From the NCBI GenBank assembly GCA_003265885.1, contig QFBQ01000018.1, positions 1 to 31,795 of the forward strand: a stretch of 31,795 nucleotides of DNA. The letters run 5' to 3'. This DNA is from Candidatus Marinamargulisbacteria bacterium SCGC AG-343-D04. Its GTDB lineage: Bacteria; Margulisbacteria; Marinamargulisbacteria; GCA-2716485; GCA-002719695. The notes beneath the pieces were generated by a model. That model was not told the origin of the DNA, searched no databases, and was given only the letters and a program-made list of their open reading frames with translations. Below are positions 1 to 7,757 of the stretch, one piece after another. Positions within the stretch are counted from its first letter, which is position 1. Every line of letters starts with the position of its first letter. The position numbers and the translations under genes were made by a program.

Positions 1-3000
1 GTACTTTCTGTCCCGTCAGTTTTAGTTACAGTATGTGATTCAACATTATAATCGTCTTCTTCGGTGAATCGAACTTTTTGAGCGGACACTTCAAAAAGTT
101 TTGAAGCTCCTGTTGAAGTTTTGAGATCTGTGAATGACACTATAATGTCCAGATCAATTTTTGGTGAAGTTCTAAAACACTCTATATTACCTGTCATAAG
201 AGTGCGGGTGCTTACAGTTCCTAATTTCCCGCTTTCAGTATCTTTATAAAAGAATCTTGTTTTAGGATCCGTAAGTTTGGTCATTAAAGGCGTATCAAAA
301 TTAGAAGATCTAAAAGTACCTAAATCTATATCTTGCACAGCGTGTCCTGCTACCTCTATTAAATCTTCTGCAGCTTGATAATCCCAATATTGTTCTTCCT
401 CAGTTAATTGTTCGTTTACGCTGTTGCTTAAAAGTGTTTGTAAAGTAGTTTCAAAGCTTTTTTTTCTAAGGGGGGTCTTTAGTGTGGATAGAGATATTGT
501 CTCGTCTGCGACAATGTCATAACGTTGACCATCTCGAAATATTTTTGGCTCCCCTCCGCTTGTTAATGTAAGAAACACATCTGCATCGGTTCGTTTTGAG
601 ATGTTTCCCGAGGCAGTTGAAAATTCTACATTTGCAAGATCTGCTGGGTTAAATGTCTCTACTATTCTACCTGTAATTGCCGACAAAAACTCTTTGAGAT
701 TATCAGCAGGATTGCCTCCTAGGCTTCCTGAACTACTTTGTACAAGAGTAACAGCTTTCCCAAGTTTTAGGGTACCATCACCGGTTATACATTTGGTTTT
801 TATATCTTCGACTAATTTTAATCTTTCAATTCTTTCAATTTCCGCTTTTATACTACTTTTCGTTTCGTCAAAACCCCATAAAATTGAATCTCCAAAAACA
901 AATAATCTATCTACACACTCGGTTCGTGCGTTTATCTCTTTGCCGTATACAGTGACAGTCTCTCCGGAAGTGAACGAACCATGTATAATCCTGGCTACAA
1001 ATTCAGGTCTTCTATCAAATTCAACAAGAATGAAATTAATGTCAAATAATTCTTTGATTATGGATATCTTATCTTCTGGATCAGTATATGTTTTGATTAA
1101 TTCCACAGCTTTTTTCCAACCGTCTTCTGTATCCCTAAGAGATTTCAACTGTTCTCTTAAAATTACCGATGCTAATTTTTTTTCGGGAATACTTAATGAT
1201 AAAGCTGTCGGATTTATTTGTTTTTTCCCATCGTCATTCTGTTTTAAAAAAACAATACTTCCGTATTCATCAATGTAAAGATACCGATCATCTTCATGTA
1301 AACGAACAATGGGTTCTCCCAGATCCTCTTTAGTAACCACCTTGAGTCCCGTAATTTGTTCTAAATCTTGTTTGCAATAGTCCATCCCTTCCGTCTCTAT
1401 TTCGCCCCTATATCTTTTTTGCGCGTCTATTAAAACTTCCAATTGACCTTTCCACGTTAGACCTTGAAAGCCGGGTTTAACATCTTCAGGTGGAAGGTCT
1501 AACTCCTTTCTTATTACATTTCTTTTATGTACATCGCCAGGGTGAAGAGCCTGTGTCATTTCTCCCCCTAGGAAATCATCTAATCTGCCATATAATTCTT
1601 TTACAAATATGACTTCCTTTTCTATATCACCCTCTGTAATAGCGTTAATTAATGCTGCTCGGTCACTAAATTCTGAATCAAATGAAGTGGGAAGATATTT
1701 AATAACTTCGGCAGCTTGAACTGGTTCCAGTGTTTTTAATCGAGCAACTTTTTCATCGAAACCCATTGAGGCTAATTTACTTGCTGTATGTTCAGCACCT
1801 GAAGGAGAAACCCTACCACCTCTGCGGCTTGGTTGTGTAATTTTAGCCTCTGCAGTCATATATGGGGGGGAGCCTTCTAAATCTGCTAAGTAAAGTTTTT
1901 CTTTTACGCCTGATCTACGATTTATTTCTGTATAATACCTCTGTTCAGAATCTATTTTAACTTCAAACCCTTGAGTAAAACTATGGAAAAGAGAAACAGG
2001 TTGTGTATGTCCAGATAACAGAACTTGTTTTAGTTTATCGTCAAATTCTGAAACGTCCTTACCTTTTTGTGGCTCGAGAGACAGTCCACCTGTGAACTTA
2101 TTAGATGTAATTTTAAAGAAATCTTTCAAATCTTTGCTGAACGGGAGAGGTGGTGGTGTAACTAGGGTTAAGTCTGCTAAACCGGGACTATGATACTCCT
2201 CTTGTTGTCTACTCATCTCATCTTGTACATGTTGTTTAAAAATAGCTTCTGTTTTATGATTCACTGAGTTCATCGCTGCCTCCATCAACTCCATTTCCAT
2301 CGTAGAAATAGCCGTTCTTGCAAGAACAGTTCCCTCAGCACCCCCTCCATCGTCAACCTCTACTATATCCTCATAAGCAACTTGCATGGCGGTGTACAAA
2401 CTTTCCCATGAACAATATCCCTGAGTTTGTATTGCTAATGCAAATTTTTTCGGATTTGGACTTTCTGTTGCATCTACTTTTCTTAGTATTTTTCTTAGAG
2501 CGATGTTAGCCTCTCTCATATTTTGAAAGCTTTCGACTACACTAGAGAATTTGGACTTTACACCTTCTTGTGAGTATTTCATATTGGGTTTGAATGTTTC
2601 GAATTCTTTTTTTCCTTTTTTCCATTCCTTTTTTTTAATAGTATATTCAACTGGGTTTAAGTGTGATTGCTTACCTAATATTTTTTCACTGTGATCTAGA
2701 CCACCTCCTACATTTACATGCCTTACTTTGACGTTCCCCTTTTGATCCATGGTAAAAACTAATTTAGTGGAGTGTCCTTTACACCCATATTCGAGAATTA
2801 TAGGTTGTTGAACACTAAGTTTATCTAAATCTCCATTTAAAGCTTCTCCCATCTTGGTTTTTTCTGCCTGTAGCATGGAAGAACGTGGAGATGTAATAAA
2901 TTTTTGTGCAAAATCTGTCATTCCACCTCGAGCAAAACCTTGATATGGGTTATGACGGTCCACTGGCTTAAATCGAGAAACATGTGCTAAAAAATTTTCT

Positions 3001-4208
3001 TTTACTCTAGGTGTTAAACCATTAAAAGAAGGTGTAAAAGTATCTACCCGAACAGTTGGAGAAGGAGTTGGAGAAGGAGAAGGAGAAGGAGAAGGAGAAG
3101 GAGTTGGAGCTGGAGTTGGAGTTGGAGTTAGAGTATCAAAAAAGACTTTGTTGCCTAAATTAGTTGAACTGGTAACTTCTTCATGAGTAAAATCATCATT
3201 AGAATCTTTAATTTTTAAGAATAATTTTCCACTAATTCTGCTCAAGCATACCCTTTCCTTCCCTGCTAAGCGATATGATCCTAGAGGACGGTCTCCGACG
3301 CTTTGAACAGTTGTTCCAAATAACTGTTCAATGATGGCATTTTGATCAGTATCACTTGAAGTTAAATATTGAATCAATGTAATAGCTTGCCCAAATTTAC
3401 TGCCCTTAAATTCTGAACCTGCCACTTCTTTTATCAATTCGGCTTGTTTTTCAGCTCTTCTTCCAGCTACTGCTTTTATCAATTCGGCTTGTTTTTCGAC
3501 ACTCTTCCCAGCTACTGCTTTTATCAATTTGGCTTGTTTTTTGACATCTGATTCCACTCTTCCTAGCATAATATCACTCCCACTTTCTTCAGGAGGTATG
3601 TATGTAGTATAAATTCCTTTTATCATCATGGCTTGTCCTTTGACATCTGCCACTTTCTTTATGAATACGGCTTGTTTTGCGAGCGTTTCCCCAACTACTT
3701 CGTTTATCACTTTTGATTTTTCTGGAGCACTTGAAGGCAAAAAGTTAATCATTTCCCACTTTTTTTCAGGGTTTTTTTGATGGCGTGAAATTTCTTTAAT
3801 AAGTACCGTCTGATGACCAGTATTACGACTGAAACCATTTAACATATATTTATCTATAGGAAAACCCAGACCTGCAACTTTTATCATTAATCTTGCAGCA
3901 GGCTGTACATGAGTTCCTGAAGCTCCGGAAATAGATGTTTGACATGCCTCTCTAATTGCATTTCCTAGAATTTCATTGAAAGGTTGAGCGTAAGGTTTTC
4001 CGGAGACCCCATTAGAATATTGTGTTTTTAATTCCTTTAATTGCGTGCTTGTTATTTTTTTTGGTGTCTTTAGTAGTACCAACAATGTCGCTTCAACTGT
4101 TTTTCCCGGAATTGTTCCATCATGATCAACCCTACATATATCGAACTGAGATCCTTTATTCGCCAATTGTTCTGGGTCAAATGTATTACCCTGTCTGAAA
4201 CCAAACAC
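1..4208 (-). CDS. Giant effector-like protein, partial (C-terminus off window); Cys-protease-like motif and UBA-like stretch
   Basis: I read this frame codon by codon from a GTG at 4208 to base 1 and found no stop, giving at least 1,402 codons. An in-frame TAG lies at 4223-4221, so GTG 4208 is the only possible start; an AGGAGG-type site (4222-4215) precedes it. No known whole-length family was recognised. Visible parts: degenerate 15-residue repeats with core EKQAELIKAVAG (about residues 215-265); a Pro/Thr/Ser linker (about 360-390); VNVGGGLDHS with His506; QTQGYCSWESLYTAM with Cys599, resembling the Q..G.C.W motif of papain-like or OTU-like cysteine proteases; and ASKLASMGFDEK (Met815-Gly-Phe), resembling the first helix and loop of a UBA domain. 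There is no signal peptide. It is divergent from the 4608 gene. Inference: a multidomain secreted host-interaction protein, possibly a ubiquitin-directed protease. Existence of the gene is near certain; function is a low-confidence guess. Confidence 0.85.
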   Translation of the reverse strand, partial: MFGFRQGNTFDPEQLANKGSQFDICRVDHDGTIPGKTVEATLLVLLKTPKKITSTQLKELKTQYSNGVSGKPYAQPFNEILGNAIREACQTSISGASGTHVQPAARLMIKVAGLGFPIDKYMLNGFSRNTGHQTVLIKEISRHQKNPEKKWEMINFLPSSAPEKSKVINEVVGETLAKQAVFIKKVADVKGQAMMIKGIYTTYIPPEESGSDIMLGRVESDVKKQAKLIKAVAGKSVEKQAELIKAVAGRRAEKQAELIKEVAGSEFKGSKFGQAITLIQYLTSSDTDQNAIIEQLFGTTVQSVGDRPLGSYRLAGKERVCLSRISGKLFLKIKDSNDDFTHEEVTSSTNLGNKVFFDTLTPTPTPAPTPSPSPSPSPSPTPSPTVRVDTFTPSFNGLTPRVKENFLAHVSRFKPVDRHNPYQGFARGGMTDFAQKFITSPRSSMLQAEKTKMGEALNGDLDKLSVQQPIILEYGCKGHSTKLVFTMDQKGNVKVRHVNVGGGLDHSEKILGKQSHLNPVEYTIKKKEWKKGKKEFETFKPNMKYSQEGVKSKFSSVVESFQNMREANIALRKILRKVDATESPNPKKFALAIQTQGYCSWESLYTAMQVAYEDIVEVDDGGGAEGTVLARTAISTMEMELMEAAMNSVNHKTEAIFKQHVQDEMSRQQEEYHSPGLADLTLVTPPPLPFSKDLKDFFKITSNKFTGGLSLEPQKGKDVSEFDDKLKQVLLSGHTQPVSLFHSFTQGFEVKIDSEQRYYTEINRRSGVKEKLYLADLEGSPPYMTAEAKITQPSRRGGRVSPSGAEHTASKLASMGFDEKVARLKTLEPVQAAEVIKYLPTSFDSEFSDRAALINAITEGDIEKEVIFVKELYGRLDDFLGGEMTQALHPGDVHKRNVIRKELDLPPEDVKPGFQGLTWKGQLEVLIDAQKRYRGEIETEGMDYCKQDLEQITGLKVVTKEDLGEPIVRLHEDDRYLYIDEYGSIVFLKQNDDGKKQINPTALSLSIPEKKLASVILREQLKSLRDTEDGWKKAVELIKTYTDPEDKISIIKELFDINFILVEFDRRPEFVARIIHGSFTSGETVTVYGKEINARTECVDRLFVFGDSILWGFDETKSSIKAEIERIERLKLVEDIKTKCITGDGTLKLGKAVTLVQSSSGSLGGNPADNLKEFLSAITGRIVETFNPADLANVEFSTASGNISKRTDADVFLTLTSGGEPKIFRDGQRYDIVADETISLSTLKTPLRKKSFETTLQTLLSNSVNEQLTEEEQYWDYQAAEDLIEVAGHAVQDIDLGTFRSSNFDTPLMTKLTDPKTRFFYKDTESGKLGTVSTRTLMTGNIECFRTSPKIDLDIIVSFTDLKTSTGASKLFEVSAQKVRFTEEDDYNVESHTVTKTDGTES
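3055..3130 (-). repeat. Hexanucleotide-like Pro/Ser/Thr repeat inside the giant gene
   Basis: The plus strand shows a run of GGAGAA/GGAGTT units; the minus strand encodes alternating Pro-Thr and Pro-Ser dipeptides, a flexible linker between two parts of the giant protein. Short-unit DNA of this kind can expand or contract by slippage without breaking the frame. Confidence 0.8.
3421..3548 (-). repeat. About three 45-bp tandem repeats inside the giant gene
   Basis: Near-identical units encode KKQAKLIKAVAG, EKQAELIKAVAG and EKQAELIKEVAG at a 15-residue period. More degenerate copies (AKQAVFIKKVADV, KGQAMMIKG) lie just N-terminal, at about 3630-3700. The pattern suggests amphipathic helices or a solenoid. 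Repeat limits are approximate. Confidence 0.75.
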
Positions 4209-4607
4209 TATATCCCCCTCCTAAAAACAACTCTATCGTAAAACAAACTATACGTTCATTTAACGTTATTTCTTACTTAAACATTCCCTAAATCATCCTA
4301 TTTCAAACAAATGTGAGGTGTTTTAGTAAAAATTCTTTTTCATCTATATCATCAAATAAATTAAATAAATTTAAAAAATATTTAGTTAATTAAAAATAAA
4401 TAAAAAAAATGTTTTTTTTTAATTTATAAATACATAAATACAAAAATGACCATTTTAATTTAAAGTTAAAAATTAAAATTACATATAATTAGAAAATAAA
4501 AAGAAAGAAATAACATAAAATTAAATCTAAAAATAAAAAACATTGATAAAGTATCTAAAAAGAAATATATTCTTCACGATAAACAAATAAAATTCAGGAG
4601 ATAAGAA
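4209..4607. other. AT-rich divergent intergenic region
   Basis: This gap of about 400 bp separates two divergently transcribed genes. It is extremely A/T-rich, with long A and T runs especially at 4370-4520. It must hold the promoters of both genes, but so many -10-like hexamers occur that I cannot choose one. No RNA gene or convincing small ORF was seen. Confidence 0.6.
4215..4222 (-). promoter_or_regulatory. Strong ribosome binding site fixing a GTG start
   Basis: On the minus strand AGGAGGGG ends six bases before GTG 4208. Together with the stop codon at 4223-4221 it fixes the start of the giant partial gene. Confidence 0.75.
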
Positions 4608-6170
4608 ATGAAAACTGCTTCAAGTATCAAGGGGGCCGTTACATCCGCCATATTATGTGTAGCCGCATCCAAGGGAAGGGTAGAGGGAAATCCAATTCCA
4701 ACAAACACCCTTTGTCCTTCTAACGTTACTGTTAACTATGACCAAACTAGGGGTAAAGATGGACTGGATACTTGCAATATTGAAATTAACCCTGAAGCGA
4801 AATCATTGGACTGTTCTTTTGACATAGTAGGGAATGGATCGGTTTCGCTTACAGCCAACTCTCATCATTCTCCTTCTCATGGAGGAAATGATGATCAAAC
4901 TTGCGATATCTATATAGCAGAAGATTCCCCTCATAGAGGGCATAACATTCAAGTATGTCACTCAGATTCAACACGCGGAGTTAGTTGCCATAATTCTGCG
5001 ACATATTCCTTAAGGGGTCATTGGAATTTTTCTATGGGTAATAACTGTAGTGTTTCTATAACTCAACAATCTGATGCTCTATCTAATGGACTGTTGTTTG
5101 GTGGTATTTTTCCTGGACATGACTTCGATGGATTTGGACGTTTTTTACGTTTGACGGCTGAAACACCTGACACCATTATTGTCGGAAATTTGTCCTGCAT
5201 TTCTATCTTAGACAGCAGCACTCCAACTACCTCTCTTACTTCCTCTCAGACTTCCACAGGAACTTCCTCTAATACTTTCACAGGATCTACCTCTCAGACT
5301 TCTTCTCTTACTTCCTCTCCTACTTTCTCAGCAACTTCCACGGGGTCCTCCTCTCCTACATCCACAGGATCTACCTCTCAGACTTCTTCTCTTACTTCCT
5401 CTCCCACTGTAACTAGGTCTACCTCTCCCACTTCTACAGGATCTACCTCTCCTACTGTAACTAGGTCTACCTCTCCCACTTCAACAGGATCTACCTCTCA
5501 GACTTCCTCAGGAACTTCCACAGGGTCTACCTCTCCTACTTCTACAGGATCTACCTCTCAGACTTCCTCAGGAACTTCCACAGGGTCCTCCTCTCCTACT
5601 GTAACTAGGTCTACCTCTCCCACTTCTACAGGATCTACCTCTCAGACTTCCTCAGGAACTTCCACAGGGTCCTCCTCTCCTACTGTAACTAGGTCTACCT
5701 CTCCTACAACAACCGTAAGCACTACTCAACACTCTTCATTTGGAGAAGAAACAGATTCTAATCTAGATTTCTTATGGTTGCTCCTTCTCACTCTTTTAAT
5801 TCCAATACTATATAAACTCCATCAACAAAATGAAAAAGACACTATACATAAAACAACTCCAGCCTTTAACAATCCAATGTATGATATCCTAGCTCAACAA
5901 CCATCAATGATAACGTTACCCAATCCAGCATACGAAGGTTCAACCATAGCACAGTCCCCCGTATATGAAGTAATCGATGAGGACAACCTTAGAGAGCTCA
6001 ACCCAACTGATAACAGTGGATACCGACACCTTGATCTTCCTCAACAGAAAAAAAAGACTCCCAGTACTGCATACAATCTGTTAACACATAAACAATCAGA
6101 CCGTAACCCTCAAGGTAGAGCTCATATCTCAAGCAAAAATAATTCTAAAATTGAATTTTCGATGTGTTAA
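4608..6170 (+). CDS. Mucin-like single-span membrane protein with NPxY-type cytoplasmic tail
   Basis: 520 residues; ATG preceded by AGGAG with 7-nt spacing. The order visible is: a signal-peptide-like N-terminus (about 1-28, hydrophobic core GAVTSAILCVAAS); a Cys-containing ectodomain to about residue 200 with several N-x-S/T sequons; a Ser/Thr/Gly/Pro repeat stalk (about 203-370) built from GSTSQTSS, GTSTGSSSPTVTRSTSPTS and similar units; one hydrophobic span (about 386-405, FLWLLLLTLLIPIL); and a tail of about 115 residues. The tail carries NPMY (Tyr425), NPAY (Tyr442) and SPVYEVIDE (Tyr453), the last resembling the EPIYA-class and SH2-binding sites of bacterial effectors. The layout resembles a type I eukaryotic membrane receptor. 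Inference: a surface protein or, like Tir, an effector inserted in a host membrane with its tail exposed to host tyrosine kinases and PTB/SH2 proteins. Upstream is a divergent effector-like gene. No family was recognised for the ectodomain. Confidence 0.85.
   Translation: MKTASSIKGAVTSAILCVAASKGRVEGNPIPTNTLCPSNVTVNYDQTRGKDGLDTCNIEINPEAKSLDCSFDIVGNGSVSLTANSHHSPSHGGNDDQTCDIYIAEDSPHRGHNIQVCHSDSTRGVSCHNSATYSLRGHWNFSMGNNCSVSITQQSDALSNGLLFGGIFPGHDFDGFGRFLRLTAETPDTIIVGNLSCISILDSSTPTTSLTSSQTSTGTSSNTFTGSTSQTSSLTSSPTFSATSTGSSSPTSTGSTSQTSSLTSSPTVTRSTSPTSTGSTSPTVTRSTSPTSTGSTSQTSSGTSTGSTSPTSTGSTSQTSSGTSTGSSSPTVTRSTSPTSTGSTSQTSSGTSTGSSSPTVTRSTSPTTTVSTTQHSSFGEETDSNLDFLWLLLLTLLIPILYKLHQQNEKDTIHKTTPAFNNPMYDILAQQPSMITLPNPAYEGSTIAQSPVYEVIDEDNLRELNPTDNSGYRHLDLPQQKKKTPSTAYNLLTHKQSDRNPQGRAHISSKNNSKIEFSMC
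5208..5715 (+). repeat. Ser/Thr-rich tandem coding repeats (mucin-like stalk)
   Basis: A mosaic of short units with repeated segments such as TCTACAGGATCTACCTCTCA and GTAACTAGGTCTACCTCTCC. The longer block encoding GSTSQTSSGTSTG occurs three times and the VTRSTSPTSTG block several times. Near-identity of the copies implies recent unequal recombination, so the stalk length probably varies between strains. Confidence 0.85.
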
Positions 6171-6307
6171 AAATATTAGACACAGTAATTATCATCATTT
6201 GTAAGAATGGTTTTGTATTTATGTAGGTATAAGATCTGGAGTTAATACAATAATCTGCAATGATTTACGTGAAACATTCTGTTCATAGAAATGAAAAGGC
6301 ATGAAAG

Positions 6308-6389
6308 CGGGCCGAGTGTGTTAGGGGGAGGCAGCACCCTGTCGGCAAGGAAAGATAGACATCTTACGAGGCGAAGCCAAGTAATTCTT
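6308..6389 (+). repeat. Repeat element, copy A (degenerate)
   Basis: GTTAGGGGGAGGCAGCACCC followed by a TCGGCAAGG-like block, CTTACGAGGCGAAGCC and AAGTAATTCTT lines up in order with copy B at about 6615-6700. The right arm of the hairpin is decayed in this copy. Confidence 0.6.
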
Positions 6390-6436
6390 AATTCTTAATT
6401 CTTATTCTTATTCTTATTCTTATTCTTAAATTCTTC
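6383..6436 (+). repeat. TTCTTA / TTCTTAA microsatellite
   Basis: About eight head-to-tail units of 6-7 bp, starting at the 3' end of repeat copy A. The ending AAGTAATTCTTAA is the same as the end of the 51-bp units further on, so the microsatellite seems to have grown from the repeat edge. Confidence 0.8.
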
Positions 6437-6590
6437 TAGCACCGTGTAAGCGACCACATGAAGACGGAGGTTCTGGCAGGCTCAGAGACCACCTTGTTTG
6501 AGTCCCGTAGGGGCGAGTTGTGGGCTCTGCGCGTGCCAGGGCCTTCGGCTGATTGTTGGAGCGCACTAGGTGCAAGCGTTTTTTTGCTTC

Positions 6591-6613
6591 CTTTTTTTGC
6601 GCTACAAAAAAAG
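6591..6613. repeat. Perfect 9-bp inverted repeat
   Basis: CTTTTTTTG and CAAAAAAAG flank the 5-base loop CGCTA. It is A/T-only apart from the closing pairs. A preceding GCGCACTAGGTGC hairpin-like motif followed by a T run at 6579-6585 could be a terminator for RNA from the GC-rich stretch; that is weak. Confidence 0.45.
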
Positions 6614-6625
6614 CAGGCCGGGGTT

Positions 6626-6650
6626 GTTAGGGGGTGGCAGCCCCCCTAAC
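6626..6650. repeat. GC-rich hairpin in repeat copy B
   Basis: GTTAGGGGG (6626-6634) pairs perfectly with CCCCCTAAC (6642-6650) around a 7-base loop. No T run follows, so it is not an ordinary intrinsic terminator. It sits at the head of the tandem array and may be part of an interspersed palindromic repeat. Confidence 0.7.
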
Positions 6651-6653
6651 CAG

Positions 6654-6845
6654 GTCGGAAAGTAAACCACGACACCTTACGAGGCGCAGCCAAGTAATTC
6701 TTAAGTCAGAAAGTAAACCACACTCCCTTACGAGGCGCAGCCAAGTAATTCTTAAGTCAGAAAGTAAACCACGCTCCCTTACGAGGCGCAGCCAAGTAAT
6801 TCTTAAGTCGGAAAGTAAACCACACTCCCTTACGAGGCGCAGCCC
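6654..6845 (+). repeat. About 3.8 tandem copies of a 51-bp repeat
   Basis: Units begin at 6654, 6705, 6756 and 6807, exactly 51 bp apart, with core GAAAGTAAACCAC, CCTTACGAGGCGCAGCC and AAGTAATTCTTAAGTC. Copies differ at only a few positions. There are no unique spacers, so it is not a CRISPR array. Because 51 is divisible by three, reading frames stay open through it on both strands, which explains the spurious ORFs here. Confidence 0.9.
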
Positions 6846-6945
6846 CCTCTCTCCACATCCAAACTCTTTTGTCTAAAACACATTTGGTGTACTCTTTAAC
6901 TAAAGAGATATTCGACAAAAAAATAGTAAATAAGGAGAATAAGCG

Positions 6946-7605
6946 ATGCAATTTTTTATTGATACGGCAGATGTTTCAGCGATCAAGCAAGCGAATGAGA
7001 TGGGTTTAGTAGATGGAGTTACAACCAATCCATCGTTGATCAAGAAAGCTGGGCAAGATCATGAGGAAACGATTCGCGAGATTGCATCCTTTATCGATGG
7101 ACCTATATCAGTAGAAACCTTGAGCGAAGATGCGGAGGGGATGTTAAAAGAGGCTGATGAATATATTAATTGGGGAAAAAACATTGTAATTAAGGTTGTG
7201 ATGACTCCTGAAGGCATGAAAGTGGTAAAAGAGTTATCCTCACGAGGGATACAAACGAATGTTACGGTCACTTTTTCTGCAGCTCAAGCGTTAATTGCGG
7301 CTAAAGCGGGCGCGACGTATGTCAGTCCATTTGTGGGAAGATTGGATGATATTGGCCATTATGGGATGGAATTGATAGAGCAGATGAGAGCTATTTTTGA
7401 TAATTATGGATTTTCGACCAAGATTTTAGTGGCATCGGTTCGTAACCCTATTCATTTATTAGATTCCGCATTAATTGGAGCGGATGTTGCGACAGTTCCG
7501 CCTGCTACATTAATGCAACTGTTTAACCATCCTTTAACAGATAAGGGTATCGCTGCTTTTTTAAATGATGCGAAACAGTGGAAAAAAGGGGCAAAAGTGG
7601 GGTAG
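6946..7605 (+). CDS. tal: Transaldolase (short MipB/TalC-like subfamily)
   Basis: 219 residues, the usual size of the short transaldolase/fructose-6-phosphate aldolase family, a TIM barrel. It moves a dihydroxyacetone unit between sugar phosphates in the non-oxidative pentose phosphate pathway in the cytoplasm. MQFFIDTADV and DGVTTNPSLI are the family's N-terminal signatures. Lys83 in VIKVVMTPEG is the Schiff-base lysine. TFSAAQALIAAKAGATYVSP with Phe at the position where fructose-6-phosphate aldolases carry Tyr favours transaldolase over the aldolase. Start ATG has AGGAG nine bases upstream. It is the only metabolic gene in an otherwise effector-like or repetitive region, flanked by the 51-bp repeats upstream and converging with the macrodomain gene downstream. 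Confidence 0.93.
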   Translation: MQFFIDTADVSAIKQANEMGLVDGVTTNPSLIKKAGQDHEETIREIASFIDGPISVETLSEDAEGMLKEADEYINWGKNIVIKVVMTPEGMKVVKELSSRGIQTNVTVTFSAAQALIAAKAGATYVSPFVGRLDDIGHYGMELIEQMRAIFDNYGFSTKILVASVRNPIHLLDSALIGADVATVPPATLMQLFNHPLTDKGIAAFLNDAKQWKKGAKVG

Positions 7606-7757
7606 TTTGAAAAGGGGGATAAGGATTCTAAGACAAATATCATGGCATCGATAACGTAGGGAGATGCGTGTCTATTTGCGGCAGCTACACAACGGATCCT
7701 TTCTTTTTGGACATAAAGGGAATGTATTATCTCCCGATTCATAGAGCTTTTTGAGTT

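Larger units (their letters stand above)
6171..6945. other. Gene-free region with repeats
   Basis: No convincing gene. It holds two related copies of a GC-rich element (about 6308-6389 and 6615-6700), a TTCTTA microsatellite (6383-6436), a GC-rich single-copy stretch (about 6440-6580), two hairpins (6591-6613, 6626-6650) and 51-bp tandem repeats (6654-6845). The last 70 bases lead into transaldolase and end in an AGGAG ribosome binding site. Its GC content is clearly above that of the flanking intergenic DNA. Confidence 0.7.

Noticed and set aside
601..1278. Plus-strand 225-codon ORF
   Set aside because: It lies wholly antisense to the open frame of the giant minus-strand gene, and it lacks a ribosome site and recognisable domains.
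4608..6170. Eukaryotic contamination as the source of the receptor-like gene
   Set aside because: It has a bacterial ribosome site at proper spacing, no introns, and sits next to bacterial-style genes on both sides.
6440..6590. tRNA or known structured RNA in the GC-rich stretch
   Set aside because: No cloverleaf could be folded by eye and no known RNA family was recognised. A T run at 6579-6585 is the only hint of a transcript end.
6654..6845. Possible CRISPR array
   Set aside because: Units are contiguous 51-bp copies with no unique spacers and there are no cas genes in the window.
6634..6876. Plus-strand 80-codon ORF with SESKPHSLTRRSQVILK repeats, and its minus-strand counterpart at 6757-6951
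   Set aside because: It is only the 51-bp tandem repeat read in frame. No ribosome site, and the open frame is explained by the repeat length being a multiple of three on both strands.
7452..7742. Minus-strand 96-codon ORF just downstream of the macrodomain gene
   Set aside because: Its second half is antisense to transaldolase, there is no Shine-Dalgarno site before the ATG and no family was recognised. The first 45 residues could be a remnant of a small gene, but the support is too thin.
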